Source: Schaalia sp. 19OD2882 (GTDB taxonomy: Bacteria > Actinomycetota > Actinomycetes > Actinomycetales > Actinomycetaceae). Taken from it: 64,000 nucleotides of DNA. The DNA lies in contig NZ_CP065521.1 in assembly GCF_018986735.1 (NCBI RefSeq), forward strand, positions 1,054,001 through 1,118,000, read 5' to 3'. The notes under the pieces are model-generated. The model was not told where the DNA came from. It was given only the letters and a program-made list of their open reading frames with translations, and did not search any database. Positions 28,444 to 36,120 of this stretch are shown here, one piece after another (the stretch's first letter is position 1; every line of letters starts with the position of its first letter). Position numbers and translations under genes: made by a program.

Positions 28444-28566
28444 GTGAAGGTGCGCGCATCGATTCGATCGCTGGCCCGGCAGCCAGGGTCGATGGTGGTC
28501 CGCCGACGCGGACACCTGTACGTCATCAACAAGAAGAATCCGCGCCTCAAAGCGCGTCAAGGCTGA
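28444..28566 (+). CDS. rpmJ: 50S ribosomal protein L36 type 2 (zinc-free)
   Basis: The 40-residue product [20 protein letters not shown] continues with an [20 protein letters not shown] tail, the type 2 L36 pattern without Cys/His zinc ligands. GTG start at 28444 after GAGAGGAGG. Last gene of the operon; it overlaps no other gene. Confidence 0.93.
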   Translation: MKVRASIRSLARQPGSMVVRRRGHLYVINKKNPRLKARQG

Positions 28567-28623
28567 GACGAGGATCGCACGCAGCCGAGTCGACCCGAGG
28601 TCGGCAGGCCGCGTGCCCCGTGC

Positions 28624-28629
28624 TAGACT
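28624..28629 (+). promoter_or_regulatory. -10 box for rpmF
   Basis: TAGACT about 92 bp before the rpmF ATG. The leader after it can fold: GCGC (28646-28649) with GCGC (28674-28677) around a CCCC/GGGG inner stem (28655-28669). Confidence 0.4.
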
Positions 28630-28721
28630 TCACGGGTTGCCATCCGCGCGAACGCCCCAATGTGTGGGGGTCCGCGCAGGGCCGGCAAGGAAATCGTCAC
28701 CGAGTAGACAGGGGTAGGGTC

Positions 28722-28892
28722 ATGGCAGTTCCCAAGCGCAAGATGTCCCGTGCAAACACCCGCACTCGCCGTTCCACGTGGAAGGCCGACCTCACCGAGC
28801 TGAACACCATCAAGGTGGCCGGCCGCGAGGTGCGGGTCCCGCGTCGTCTGGCGAAGGCGTACAAGAACGGCCTGCTGGACGTCGAGGCCTGA
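28722..28892 (+). CDS. rpmF: 50S ribosomal protein L32, cysteine-free
   Basis: The 56-residue protein starts [20 protein letters not shown] and has no C-x-x-C pairs, so it is a zinc-free L32. It has its own promoter and a terminator after it, and is separated from the upstream operon by 155 bp, so it may not be under the same zinc control. Confidence 0.95.
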   Translation: MAVPKRKMSRANTRTRRSTWKADLTELNTIKVAGREVRVPRRLAKAYKNGLLDVEA

Positions 28893-28910
28893 GCCCCGAT
28901 CCCGTAGGAG

Positions 28911-28939
28911 AGCCCGTCACCCCAGGTGGCGGGCTCTTT
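28911..28939 (+). terminator. Rho-independent-like terminator of rpmF
   Basis: GAGCCCGTCACC pairs with GGTGGCGGGCTC (one G-T pair), followed by TTT. It lies 18 bp after the stop codon. Confidence 0.8.
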
Positions 28940-28960
28940 CCGTCACGACACACCGATCCC

Positions 28961-30199
28961 ATGGCTGCCAGATCCGCTTGCTCCGCCCGCCGCCGCGTGC
29001 CCGTCATCGCACTGACCGGACACTTGGGTGCGGGCAAAACCACTGTGCTCAACCACCTGCTGCGTCGACGAGGGGCGCGCCTGGGAGTCATCGTCAATGA
29101 CGTCGGCCAGGTCAATGTCGATGCGGGGCTGGTGGTCGGGCAGGTTGACGACGCCGTCTCGGTGCCCGGAGGGTGCCTGTGCTGCCTCAGCGCCGAGGAG
29201 GGCATGGACGTCGCTCTGCGCAAACTCGACCGACCCGACCTGCGCCTGGACGCCGTGCTGGTCGAGACCTCCGGCATCGCCGACCCGGTGACCGTCGCCC
29301 ACCTGCTGCGCACCTCCCGTGTCAAGGGCATGGCGCCCGGGGGAATCGTCGAGGTCGTGGATGCGATCAACCACTTCTCGACCATCGACACCGGGGTTCT
29401 TCCGCCCACGCGCCTTGCCGCGGCGACCCTGGTGGTCATCAACAAGACCGACCTGGCCGAAGAGCCCGTGCTGGTGGAACGGATCGAGTCCCGCGTGCGC
29501 GAAGTCAACCCGTGGGCACTGGTCGTGCCCACCAGCCACGGCCGAGTGGACCCCGACCTGGTCTTCGACACCCAGTCCTGCATCCCCGCACCCGACGAAC
29601 TTCCCCTGTGGGAACTCTTCGACGACCCAGTCGAGCCGGAAGGGGCCCCGGACGGGGCGGGATCCCGGGTGCGCGCGTCCTCGCCCGGGGCGAGCGCAGG
29701 GCACGAGGGCGCCGCCGGCGAGTCCCGCCACGACCACACCCACGCCGATGTCGTCACCGTGGAGGTGGGCCGGCCCGTCCATCCCTTGGCTCTTGCCGAA
29801 TTGCTCGAGCCCGTCCCGGGCCAGATCTACCGCCTCAAAGGACGCCTGCCCGTGCGCTGGACCAATGGGGAGAAGTGGCTCCTGGTCAACTCCGTGGCCG
29901 GACAGGTGCGCCTGTCCGCCCTGTCCGAAGCCCAGATCCCGCCCGGTCGGCGAGGTGAGATCGTCGCCATAGGCATGGGAATGGATGTTTGCCGGGTCGA
30001 GTCGCTGCTCGCCGGGCACCTGCACAGGTGGGGGCCGGAGGATGCGGTCGAGGACCACTGGCATCTGGAGGACCAGGCGGCCACGACCCCGCCCTCGTCG
30101 CGGACAGCCGACGTCGCTGGGGCAGATCCTGGACAGGAACGCGCCGCACGGCTGGAGGGGGTGCGGCGCCTGCGCATCCTCCAGCGGCGCAGCGCCTGA
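28961..30199 (+). CDS. COG0523 (CobW/YjiA) G3E GTPase
   Basis: Metal-chaperone-type GTPase of 412 residues. Motifs in order: Walker A GHLGAGKTT near residue 24, the metal site GGCLCC near residue 72, ETSGIADP, NKTD, then a His-containing acidic linker (SRHDHTHAD about residue 260) and the CobW C-terminal domain. Both the C-x-C-C motif and the His-rich linker suit zinc or another divalent metal. It follows the zinc-free ribosomal genes and contrasts with the P-loop-less relative at 26271-27323. Start ATG 28961; the target protein is unknown. Confidence 0.9.
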   Translation: MAARSACSARRRVPVIALTGHLGAGKTTVLNHLLRRRGARLGVIVNDVGQVNVDAGLVVGQVDDAVSVPGGCLCCLSAEEGMDVALRKLDRPDLRLDAVLVETSGIADPVTVAHLLRTSRVKGMAPGGIVEVVDAINHFSTIDTGVLPPTRLAAATLVVINKTDLAEEPVLVERIESRVREVNPWALVVPTSHGRVDPDLVFDTQSCIPAPDELPLWELFDDPVEPEGAPDGAGSRVRASSPGASAGHEGAAGESRHDHTHADVVTVEVGRPVHPLALAELLEPVPGQIYRLKGRLPVRWTNGEKWLLVNSVAGQVRLSALSEAQIPPGRRGEIVAIGMGMDVCRVESLLAGHLHRWGPEDAVEDHWHLEDQAATTPPSSRTADVAGADPGQERAARLEGVRRLRILQRRSA

Positions 30200-30264
30200 G
30201 GGGCGCCAGTGCGTGCGCCTGTGCCGGCGGGGCCGCCCGGGGTGGGGGCGGGCATCCATGCGGC

Positions 30265-31032
30265 TCAGAAGAAGATCGTCTCCTTGTCGTTCATGAACGC
30301 GCCGTGTCCGGAATCGGCCACCCAGCACGTCATGCCGGCCGGGTCGTTGGCACAGACAAAACCCTCATGGGCCACGACTTCGCCCACTGGCACCACTTGC
30401 GGCCGGGGCAGCTCGGCCTCCTTGCCGCTCAGGGCGAGCTGCCACGTGGGCATGTCCGACTGGATGCCGAGCTCGGGCACGCCGGCCTTGTCCTGCCACC
30501 AGATCGCCCAGCGAGGATTCTCCGAGCCCTTGTCGTCACGACCGTAGGGCATCGTCGTCCGGTAGCTGTTGACGTGGCATCCGATGATGTTGTGACGGAT
30601 GTCGCACCCGATGCCGCCGTCCTCGGTGGCGAAGATGGTGGAGTCGTACGCACCGGTGAGCACAGTGGTGACGGGGCGCGCGCCTGTGGGCACCGGGCCG
30701 CCCGCACCCGGATGAGCCTGCGACGGAGGTGCGTCGGCGACCACCGGGTCCGAAGATCCCCCGGGCGCGGGGCCATTGCCCGTACGCATGGCGCCGGACT
30801 CGGGTGAGTGCGGGCGAGGTGACCCTTCACTCGGGCTCGGAGGAGCCGGTGGATTCGTCGCGGATTGCTCCATGGCTTCGGACTGGCCGGATCCGCCGGC
30901 GTTGCCCGCTCCGGAAGATCCGGTGTCGACCTTTCCGGCGGTTCCGACCGAACATGCGGCAAGTCCCAGGCAAACGGTCGCAAGGACGGCCCACGCGGTG
31001 GCGTGTGCAGGCGTGGTCTTCGGTGTCGGCAT
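30265..31032 (-). CDS. Lipoprotein with Pro/Ser/Gly-rich linker, function unknown
   Basis: The 255-residue protein has a signal peptide ending in the lipobox LAAC (Cys about residue 28), a long low-complexity Ser/Gly/Pro linker to about residue 120, then a compact domain with four cysteines (IGCDIRHNIIGCHVNS and FVCANDPAGMTCWVADSG), likely two disulfides. It should sit on the outer face of the membrane. GGGAGG precedes the ATG at 31032. Similar cell-surface lipoproteins occur in actinobacteria without known function. Confidence 0.72.
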   Translation of the reverse strand: MPTPKTTPAHATAWAVLATVCLGLAACSVGTAGKVDTGSSGAGNAGGSGQSEAMEQSATNPPAPPSPSEGSPRPHSPESGAMRTGNGPAPGGSSDPVVADAPPSQAHPGAGGPVPTGARPVTTVLTGAYDSTIFATEDGGIGCDIRHNIIGCHVNSYRTTMPYGRDDKGSENPRWAIWWQDKAGVPELGIQSDMPTWQLALSGKEAELPRPQVVPVGEVVAHEGFVCANDPAGMTCWVADSGHGAFMNDKETIFF

Positions 31033-31142
31033 GACTTCGCCTCCCAGTCGTCGGTGTCTCCTTCGAACATGTGCGACCACCGTAAGACGAGTGTGTGAGC
31101 TCTGCCACCAGGAGAGTTCAAGTGTGTGAACCTCGGGAGGCT

Positions 31143-31835
31143 TCAGGCCGTCAAGGTCCTGCGAAGCAGAATTGCACCGTCCTTGAGGATCGCCGTGGTC
31201 CCCTCCGCGCCGCTCGCCTCACGTTCGCGAATCTCGACCAGGATCTTCTGCCACGCGTCGGGGTCCAGGTCGAGCAGTGCGAGTTCCTTATCCGGGGCGT
31301 GCAAATGGTGTCCGTGCGCACTCCCGTCGCCCGTGGACAAGTGCCCTCTCGCCCACGGCGGGGGAGCGGCGTGGGAGATGATCGCCAAGTGTCCTCCGGG
31401 GGTGACGAGGGCGGCGGCGCCCCGAAGGATCCGGATCCGGTCGAGTTCGACGGGGGAGTGCAGGAAACTTGCGCACACGAGGTCGAAGCCGCTGCGTGGA
31501 CCCAGCGCCCGTAGGTCTGCCGCGACAGGGCCGGACAGGTCGGCGACCTCGAAATGCGCCCGGCCCGGCGCCACAGGCGCATCGTCGGCTGCCGCGCGTG
31601 CCCTGGCGATCGCCGTGGGGGAGATGTCCACCCCTGTGGCTTCCCAGCCTTGCGCCGCCAGCCAGAGGACGTCCCCGCCCTCGCCGCATCCGAGATCGAG
31701 GGCGGTCCCCGGGGCAAGCGGGCCCACGACCTCGGCAAGCGTGCGATTGACCTTGCCCGTCCACACCTGCGGCGCTCGTGAGTAGCGTTCCTCCCAGTAC
31801 TGGGCAGGGGTGCTGGTGACGGGCGGGTTTGCCAC
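31143..31835 (-). CDS. SAM-dependent methyltransferase
   Basis: The 230-residue protein opens with QYWEERYSRAPQVWTGKVN, typical of a group related to thiopurine/tellurite methyltransferases (TehB-like), followed by ALDLGCGEGGDVLWLA (motif I), ATGVDISPTAI (motif II) and FDLVCASFLHSP (motif IV). Substrate uncertain; detoxification is possible by family. Start GTG 31835 after GAGGAGGAGG. Confidence 0.85.
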   Translation of the reverse strand: MANPPVTSTPAQYWEERYSRAPQVWTGKVNRTLAEVVGPLAPGTALDLGCGEGGDVLWLAAQGWEATGVDISPTAIARARAAADDAPVAPGRAHFEVADLSGPVAADLRALGPRSGFDLVCASFLHSPVELDRIRILRGAAALVTPGGHLAIISHAAPPPWARGHLSTGDGSAHGHHLHAPDKELALLDLDPDAWQKILVEIREREASGAEGTTAILKDGAILLRRTLTA

Positions 31836-31923
31836 GCGTGATCCTCCTCCTCGCTTCGCTGCGCGCGGTGGTCCTCGGCTGTCGTCGTGCTCGAGCCCCG
31901 CGCCGGTGACAGTGGACGAATGG

Positions 31924-31996
31924 CGCCCCCGACAGGACTCGAACCTGCAACCTCGGGATTAGAAGGCCCTTGCTCTATCCATTGAGCTACGGAGGC
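31924..31996 (-). tRNA. tRNA-Arg (anticodon TCT)
   Basis: The acceptor GCCTCCG pairs with CGGGGGC (one G-T pair). The anticodon loop CTTCTAA reads TCT. The anticodon stem has three G-C pairs flanked by mismatches at both ends (A27-G43 and C31-T39); the C31-T39 mismatch is common in this tRNA, the other is less so. CCA is encoded at 31921-31923. Confidence 0.93.
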
Positions 31997-32086
31997 GGGG
32001 CCGACACGTCCTGGAGGACCAGCGCGGTCGGCGCGAGGTCAAGGGTAGCGCACGGGACCGGTCGTGCCCGTTCGAGGAGGCTCTTC

Positions 32087-32173
32087 ATGCCCAAGGCCGC
32101 CCCGGTGACGTGGAGGTGTCACACGGGTCCGAAGTCCGGACGTGGTGGGGGCGCCACTTTGACATTGCGATGA
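32087..32173 (+). CDS. Possible 28-residue small protein
   Basis: ATG at 32087 is preceded by GAGGAGG six bases away. The product MPKAAPVTWRCHTGPKSGRG plus a short tail is basic with one Cys and resembles nothing I know. The ORF ends inside the spacer of the next promoter. Supported only by its ribosome-binding site. Confidence 0.2.
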   Translation: MPKAAPVTWRCHTGPKSGRGGGATLTLR

Positions 32174-32186
32174 CCTCTGGCACACT
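32159..32186 (+). promoter_or_regulatory. Strong promoter before the Cys-rich micro-ORF
   Basis: A perfect -35 box TTGACA (32159-32164) is followed after 16 bp by CACACT (32181-32186), a fair -10 box. The ATG of the micro-ORF lies seven bases later, so the transcript would begin on the start codon. Confidence 0.55.
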
Positions 32187-32193
32187 CGTTCCC

Positions 32194-32262
32194 ATGTCTG
32201 CTCTCGAGATGCGCGTGTGCCGCCCCATGTGCGGCTCGATGTGCTCTCGAATGTGCATGTGA
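32194..32262 (+). CDS. Cys/Met-rich micro-ORF, candidate leaderless leader peptide
   Basis: The 22-residue peptide contains VCRPMCGSMCSRMCM: four cysteines at every fourth position, three of them preceded by Met. The DNA repeats ATGTGC with a 12-nt period (from 32226). There is no Shine-Dalgarno sequence, but a TTGACA promoter places a likely transcription start on the ATG. It ends 125 bp before the winged-helix gene, with two hairpins between. It may be a cysteine- or metal-sensing leader or a metal-binding micropeptide. It is unlike any named family I know. Confidence 0.35.
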   Translation: MSALEMRVCRPMCGSMCSRMCM

Positions 32263-32309
32263 TCGACACCCGGACCCCCAGTCGATCCAGCCGCCGATCA
32301 AGCCCCGGT

Positions 32310-32356
32310 ACCCGGTGACGGGTCCCCGTGCGAGGTGTGAACCCGCGGGAGCGGGT
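32310..32356 (+). promoter_or_regulatory. Two leader hairpins before the winged-helix gene
   Basis: ACCCG-GTGA-CGGGT (32310-32323) and ACCCGC-GGGA-GCGGGT (32341-32356). The shared ACCCG/CGGGT arms could pair alternatively with one another, a layout suited to attenuation. The downstream ATG at 32388 has no clear ribosome-binding site. Confidence 0.3.
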
Positions 32357-32387
32357 GCAGCGGCCCCGTTGAAACGGATGCACAACC

Positions 32388-32810
32388 ATGACCCTCGTCC
32401 ACACCCCCGAGACCATCTCCGCCCAGGGCGCCCAGACCACCTTCGAAGAATTCCTGCAGATCCTCCAGAGCCTTCGTCTGAGCCCCATTCGAGTCGAAAT
32501 CGACGTCGACGCGGCAACAGTGCGCGTCGACGGCGAGGACGTCCCCCTGTGCCTCAAGGAGTTCGAACTGCTGTCGCATCTGGCCACCAATGCCGACCGC
32601 GACGTGTCACGGGCCGAACTCTTCGAGACCGTCTGGCAGGGCCGCGGCCTGGATTCGACCTCACGAACCGTCGACTCCCACATCCGCCGCCTTCGTGCAA
32701 AACTCGGCGCGGCCGACCTCATCTCCACCGTGCGTGGACAGGGCTATCGCTTCAACCGCACCGCCCACGTGCGCCTGCGTCACTCCGGCGTGCACACCCT
32801 GGCGGCCTGA
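32388..32810 (+). CDS. Stand-alone winged-helix (OmpR/PhoB-type) DNA-binding protein
   Basis: The 140-residue protein consists of a short N-terminal region and a Trans_reg_C winged helix (about residues 38-128) with LCLKEFELLSHLATNADRDV, SRAELFETVWQ, DSHIRRLRAKL and VRGQGYRF, all diagnostic. There is no receiver domain, so it cannot be a classical response regulator. Actinobacterial relatives exist as single-domain transcription factors. It lies between the Cys-rich micro-ORF and the GH3 lipoprotein gene, which it might control. Confidence 0.85.
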   Translation: MTLVHTPETISAQGAQTTFEEFLQILQSLRLSPIRVEIDVDAATVRVDGEDVPLCLKEFELLSHLATNADRDVSRAELFETVWQGRGLDSTSRTVDSHIRRLRAKLGAADLISTVRGQGYRFNRTAHVRLRHSGVHTLAA

Positions 32811-33099
32811 CACGACGGTTCCACACCCCTCGTGGGCCGAAGATCTGCGTGCAGATTGCGGCCCAGACACGCTCGGATCACGAAGCGGTCACGATCGGGA
32901 CGTGTCGCGACAGGTTGTGCACGCCAATCGACAGATCATCCACGCGGTTGAGCGCACCCTGCTCGGATTCCTTGAGCATCTTCACACGGCGCGCGTGACG
33001 CAGTTGCCTGTCGGGGCCCGGCCGGCAAGGCCCCGGGTACGCGCCGCTGAAGGCAGGTCATCGTCGACCTGTGGACACGAGGACGTGAGAGGACACGCG
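32811..33099. other. Intergenic region before the GH3 lipoprotein
   Basis: 290 bp without a credible gene. It contains a hairpin CGGGGCC ... GGCCCCG near 33015-33038 and GAGAGG just before the lipoprotein ATG. No clear promoter boxes were found by eye. Confidence 0.4.
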
Positions 33100-35496
33100 A
33101 TGCGTTCGACACCTTTGATCAGAGGGGTGGCCGTGTGTGGTGCGGCCGCCTTTGTGCTGGCGGCGTGCTTGCCTGCGAATTCGCCTGCCAGTGGGCGGGC
33201 GGGTGTGAATGACACGTCGACGTACATTTCGTCGACGGTCACCGATGGGAAGACCGAGTTCACCCGGGTGCTGAACCCGAACGGGGGAGCGACATTGTCG
33301 TTCTCGGTGGATGGTCCGATGTCGTTGGTGGAGGCCAAGGACGGTGAGTTCACCTACGCCTTCAAGGACATGAATGCCAATGGGAAGTTGGATGCTTTCG
33401 AGGACTGGCGTCTGGGGGCTTCTGAGCGTGCCGCGGATCTGGCCCCGCAGTTGAGCAAGGAGCAACAGGCGGGTCTGATGTTGTTCTCCTCGCATGAGCG
33501 TGCTCCGGGTGACGGGTTGACGGATGCGCAGAAGGACTACCTGCAGAGTTCCCATCTGCGGAACGTTTTGAATGCGGGGCCCTCGGACACGAAGCAGAAC
33601 GTCCAGTGGGTGAACGAGATGCAGGCTTTCGTGGAGACGCTTGCCGGGGAGGGGACGCCGTACGTTCCTGTGAACTATTCGTCCGATCCGCGTTCGGATG
33701 CGTCGCACACGGGTCTGTTCACGCAGTCGGGTGAGATCTCGAAGTGGCCGAGTTCATTGGGCCTGGCGGCGACCTTCAAGCCCGAGACCGTGTTGGAATT
33801 CGGTCAGATGGCCTCTGCCGAGTACAAGGCGTTGGGCATTTCGACTGCGTTGAGCCCGCAGATCGACTTGGCGTCGGAACCGCGCTGGTTGCGCAATGCG
33901 GGGACTTTCGGTGAGGACTCGAAGATGGCCGGTGCCATGGCCAAGGCTTATGTGGAGGGTTTCCAGGGGACCTTCGACGAGTCGGGTCAGAGCATTGGTT
34001 GGGGTGCGGATTCAGTCAATGCGATGATCAAGCACTGGCCCGGCGACGGGGCTGGTGAGGGCGGCCGCGAATCCCACACCAACGCCGGAAAGTTCGCCGT
34101 CTTCCCGGGCAAGAACCAGCAGGAGCACATGTCGGTCTTCAAGGAGGCGATCGGCGCAGGTGCCGTCATGACCGACTACTCCGTCATCCTCGACGGTGAA
34201 GGCGGATCCCTCTACGACGACGGGATCGTCGCCACCTCCTACGGTGCCAAGCGCCTGTCCATGCTGCGCGACGACAACAAGTACGAGGGCGTCATCTGCA
34301 CCGACTGGGGTGTGACCAAAGCCCTGTCCGACAGCGCCGACCTGCCCTTCGGCATGGCGTACGGCGCAGAGAAGATGAGCCCCGTCGAACGACGCTTCGT
34401 CATCCTCAAGAACGGCACCGACATGTTCGGCGGAGACAATGACGCCAAACCCGTCCTTGAGGCCTACGCGATGTGGGACGCCGCTCACGCCAAGGGCGAG
34501 GTCCCAGTCGATGCGAAGACCCGTTGGGCCCAGTCCGCAGCTCGAGTGCTGACCATGGAGTTCAACGCCGACGCCTTCGACGATCCGTACCTGGTGCTGG
34601 AGGACTCCCAGGCCGAGGTCGGCTCCCAGGACAAGGTGGACGCCGGAGTCGAGGCTCAGCTGAACTCGGTGGTCACCCTGAAGAACAACGGGGTCATCAA
34701 ACTGGACGAGAAGGCCGACTTCTCCGACAAGGTCGTCTACGTGCCCCACACCTTCGACCGCGGCTGGGACGGAGTGTTCGGCAAGGCCGAGGTCACCGAG
34801 GGCCTGTCCGTCAACGAGGACGTCCTGAAGAAGTACTTCAAGGAGGTCGTCACCGACTCCGTCACCGACAACGCCGACGGCACCTTCACCTACAAGGCCC
34901 CCGACCTGGCCAAGGTCGACATGGTCCTTGTCGGCCTGAACTCCCCGAACAACGGCAACGCCTTCACCAAGGCCGGATGGAACCAGAAGGACAACACCTG
35001 GTACCCGCTGACCCTGCAGTACAAGCCCTACACCGCTGACGGAGCGAATGTGCGCAAGACCTCCATCGGTGGCGACACCAAGGAGGACGGCAGCAAGGAG
35101 AACCGCTCCTACTTCGGCGCAACCTCCAAGATCTCCAATGCGGCGGACCTGGAGGCCTTCGAACGGGCCGTCGAGGCAGTCAAGGCATCGGGCAAGGACA
35201 TCCCCGTGCTCACCCTGCTGCGCGCCAACAACCCGGTGATCCCCGCAGAGTTCGAAGCCGCCTCCGACGCCATTGTCGTGGGCTTCGGAACCGCCGACGA
35301 GGCCCTGGTGCGCATCGCACTTGGCCTGCACGAGTCCAACGGACGACTGCCCATGCAATTCCCCAAGGACATGGACACCGTCGAGGCCAACAAGGAGGAC
35401 GTGCCCAAGGACGTCACCCCCTACAAGGACTCGGCCGGCAACACCTACGACTACGGCTTCGGCCTGCACGCAGACGGCAAACCCATCACGGACTGA
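33100..35496 (+). CDS. GH3-family glycoside hydrolase lipoprotein
   Basis: The 798-residue secreted lipoprotein has a signal peptide ending in LAAC, a Ca-binding-like FKDMNANGKLDAFEDWRL motif (about residues 87-104) found in one GH3 subgroup, the (alpha/beta)8 domain with KHWPGDGAGEGGRESH near residue 310 and the nucleophile Asp in GVICTDWGVT near residue 408, then the GH3 C-terminal domain; no Fn3 domain is present. Likely a beta-glycosidase on the cell surface. Codon usage changes abruptly near 34020-34060: third-position C is 17 of 80 codons at 33421-33660 but 50 of 80 at 34081-34320. The first part may have been acquired by recombination. Confidence 0.9.
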   Translation: MRSTPLIRGVAVCGAAAFVLAACLPANSPASGRAGVNDTSTYISSTVTDGKTEFTRVLNPNGGATLSFSVDGPMSLVEAKDGEFTYAFKDMNANGKLDAFEDWRLGASERAADLAPQLSKEQQAGLMLFSSHERAPGDGLTDAQKDYLQSSHLRNVLNAGPSDTKQNVQWVNEMQAFVETLAGEGTPYVPVNYSSDPRSDASHTGLFTQSGEISKWPSSLGLAATFKPETVLEFGQMASAEYKALGISTALSPQIDLASEPRWLRNAGTFGEDSKMAGAMAKAYVEGFQGTFDESGQSIGWGADSVNAMIKHWPGDGAGEGGRESHTNAGKFAVFPGKNQQEHMSVFKEAIGAGAVMTDYSVILDGEGGSLYDDGIVATSYGAKRLSMLRDDNKYEGVICTDWGVTKALSDSADLPFGMAYGAEKMSPVERRFVILKNGTDMFGGDNDAKPVLEAYAMWDAAHAKGEVPVDAKTRWAQSAARVLTMEFNADAFDDPYLVLEDSQAEVGSQDKVDAGVEAQLNSVVTLKNNGVIKLDEKADFSDKVVYVPHTFDRGWDGVFGKAEVTEGLSVNEDVLKKYFKEVVTDSVTDNADGTFTYKAPDLAKVDMVLVGLNSPNNGNAFTKAGWNQKDNTWYPLTLQYKPYTADGANVRKTSIGGDTKEDGSKENRSYFGATSKISNAADLEAFERAVEAVKASGKDIPVLTLLRANNPVIPAEFEAASDAIVVGFGTADEALVRIALGLHESNGRLPMQFPKDMDTVEANKEDVPKDVTPYKDSAGNTYDYGFGLHADGKPITD

Positions 35497-35547
35497 CCGT
35501 CCATGGCCCACCCACCCCCCACGGATCGTTCCCGGAAAGGAAACACC

Positions 35548-35997
35548 ATGAAGAACAGCATCATCCGCACCGCACTGGCAGCGACCCTCGCCCTCGGCCT
35601 GGGAGCGGGCCTGGCCGCCTGTGGTGGCGCCACCACAGGTGGCGACGCCGCCGCGTCCGGTGCGGCGACCTCCTCCCAGTCCGCTGGCAGCCAGACCGCC
35701 CAGGGTGAGGACGCCGAGACCAAGGCGGACCTGGAGCTGGCGCTCAAGACCGTCAAGGACACCTTGGCAGAGCAGCCCGACCTGCCCAAGGTCTACCTGG
35801 CCGGAGACGTCGACAAACCCACGGAGAAGTACGGCATGCTCGTCGTGCCCTACAAGCACTCCGACGCCACCGAGAAGCTCACCACCTCGATCGTGGAGAT
35901 CAAGGACGGCAAGTACGTGATCGGTGCCCTCGCCAAGGAGTCCCAGAAGACTTGGCAGATCGACCAGGACGGCAACATCTCCGAGAAGACCAAGTGA
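35548..35997 (+). CDS. Small lipoprotein between GH3 genes
   Basis: The 149-residue protein has a signal peptide with lipobox LAAC (Cys at about 25), a Ser/Ala/Gly/Gln linker to about residue 52, and a lysine/aspartate-rich globular tail (LPKVYLAGDVDKPTEKYGML, then IVEIKDGKYVIGALAKE). No family is recognised. GGAAAGGAAACACC precedes the ATG. It lies 51 bp after the GH3 lipoprotein and is followed by two strong hairpins, so it may be expressed above the downstream genes. Confidence 0.75.
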   Translation: MKNSIIRTALAATLALGLGAGLAACGGATTGGDAAASGAATSSQSAGSQTAQGEDAETKADLELALKTVKDTLAEQPDLPKVYLAGDVDKPTEKYGMLVVPYKHSDATEKLTTSIVEIKDGKYVIGALAKESQKTWQIDQDGNISEKTK

Positions 35998-36008
35998 GAT
36001 GGACGACC

Positions 36009-36067
36009 TCCGCCCTTCGGGGCGGACCGTGGGGGAAGCCCGGGGCCGTGGGGACGCGGCCCCGGGC
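36009..36067 (+). terminator. Two stable hairpins after the small lipoprotein gene
   Basis: TCCGCCC-TTCG-GGGCGGA (36009-36026, extra-stable TTCG loop) and an 11-bp perfect stem GCCCGGGGCCG / CGGCCCCGGGC (36038-36067). They probably act as partial terminators or 3' stabilisers inside the GH3 operon. Confidence 0.55.
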
Positions 36068-36120
36068 CACCACACCACCAACACCAGCCCACGCAGGACA
36101 AGCGACAAGGAGTCGAGGAA

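Larger units (their letters stand above)
31997..32387. other. Intergenic region with small ORFs and a strong promoter
   Basis: About 390 bp between tRNA-Arg and the winged-helix gene. It holds a 28-codon ORF with a good ribosome-binding site (32087-32173), a TTGACA promoter (32159-32186), a 22-residue Cys/Met-rich ORF (32194-32262) and two small hairpins (32310-32323 and 32341-32356). Confidence 0.6.
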
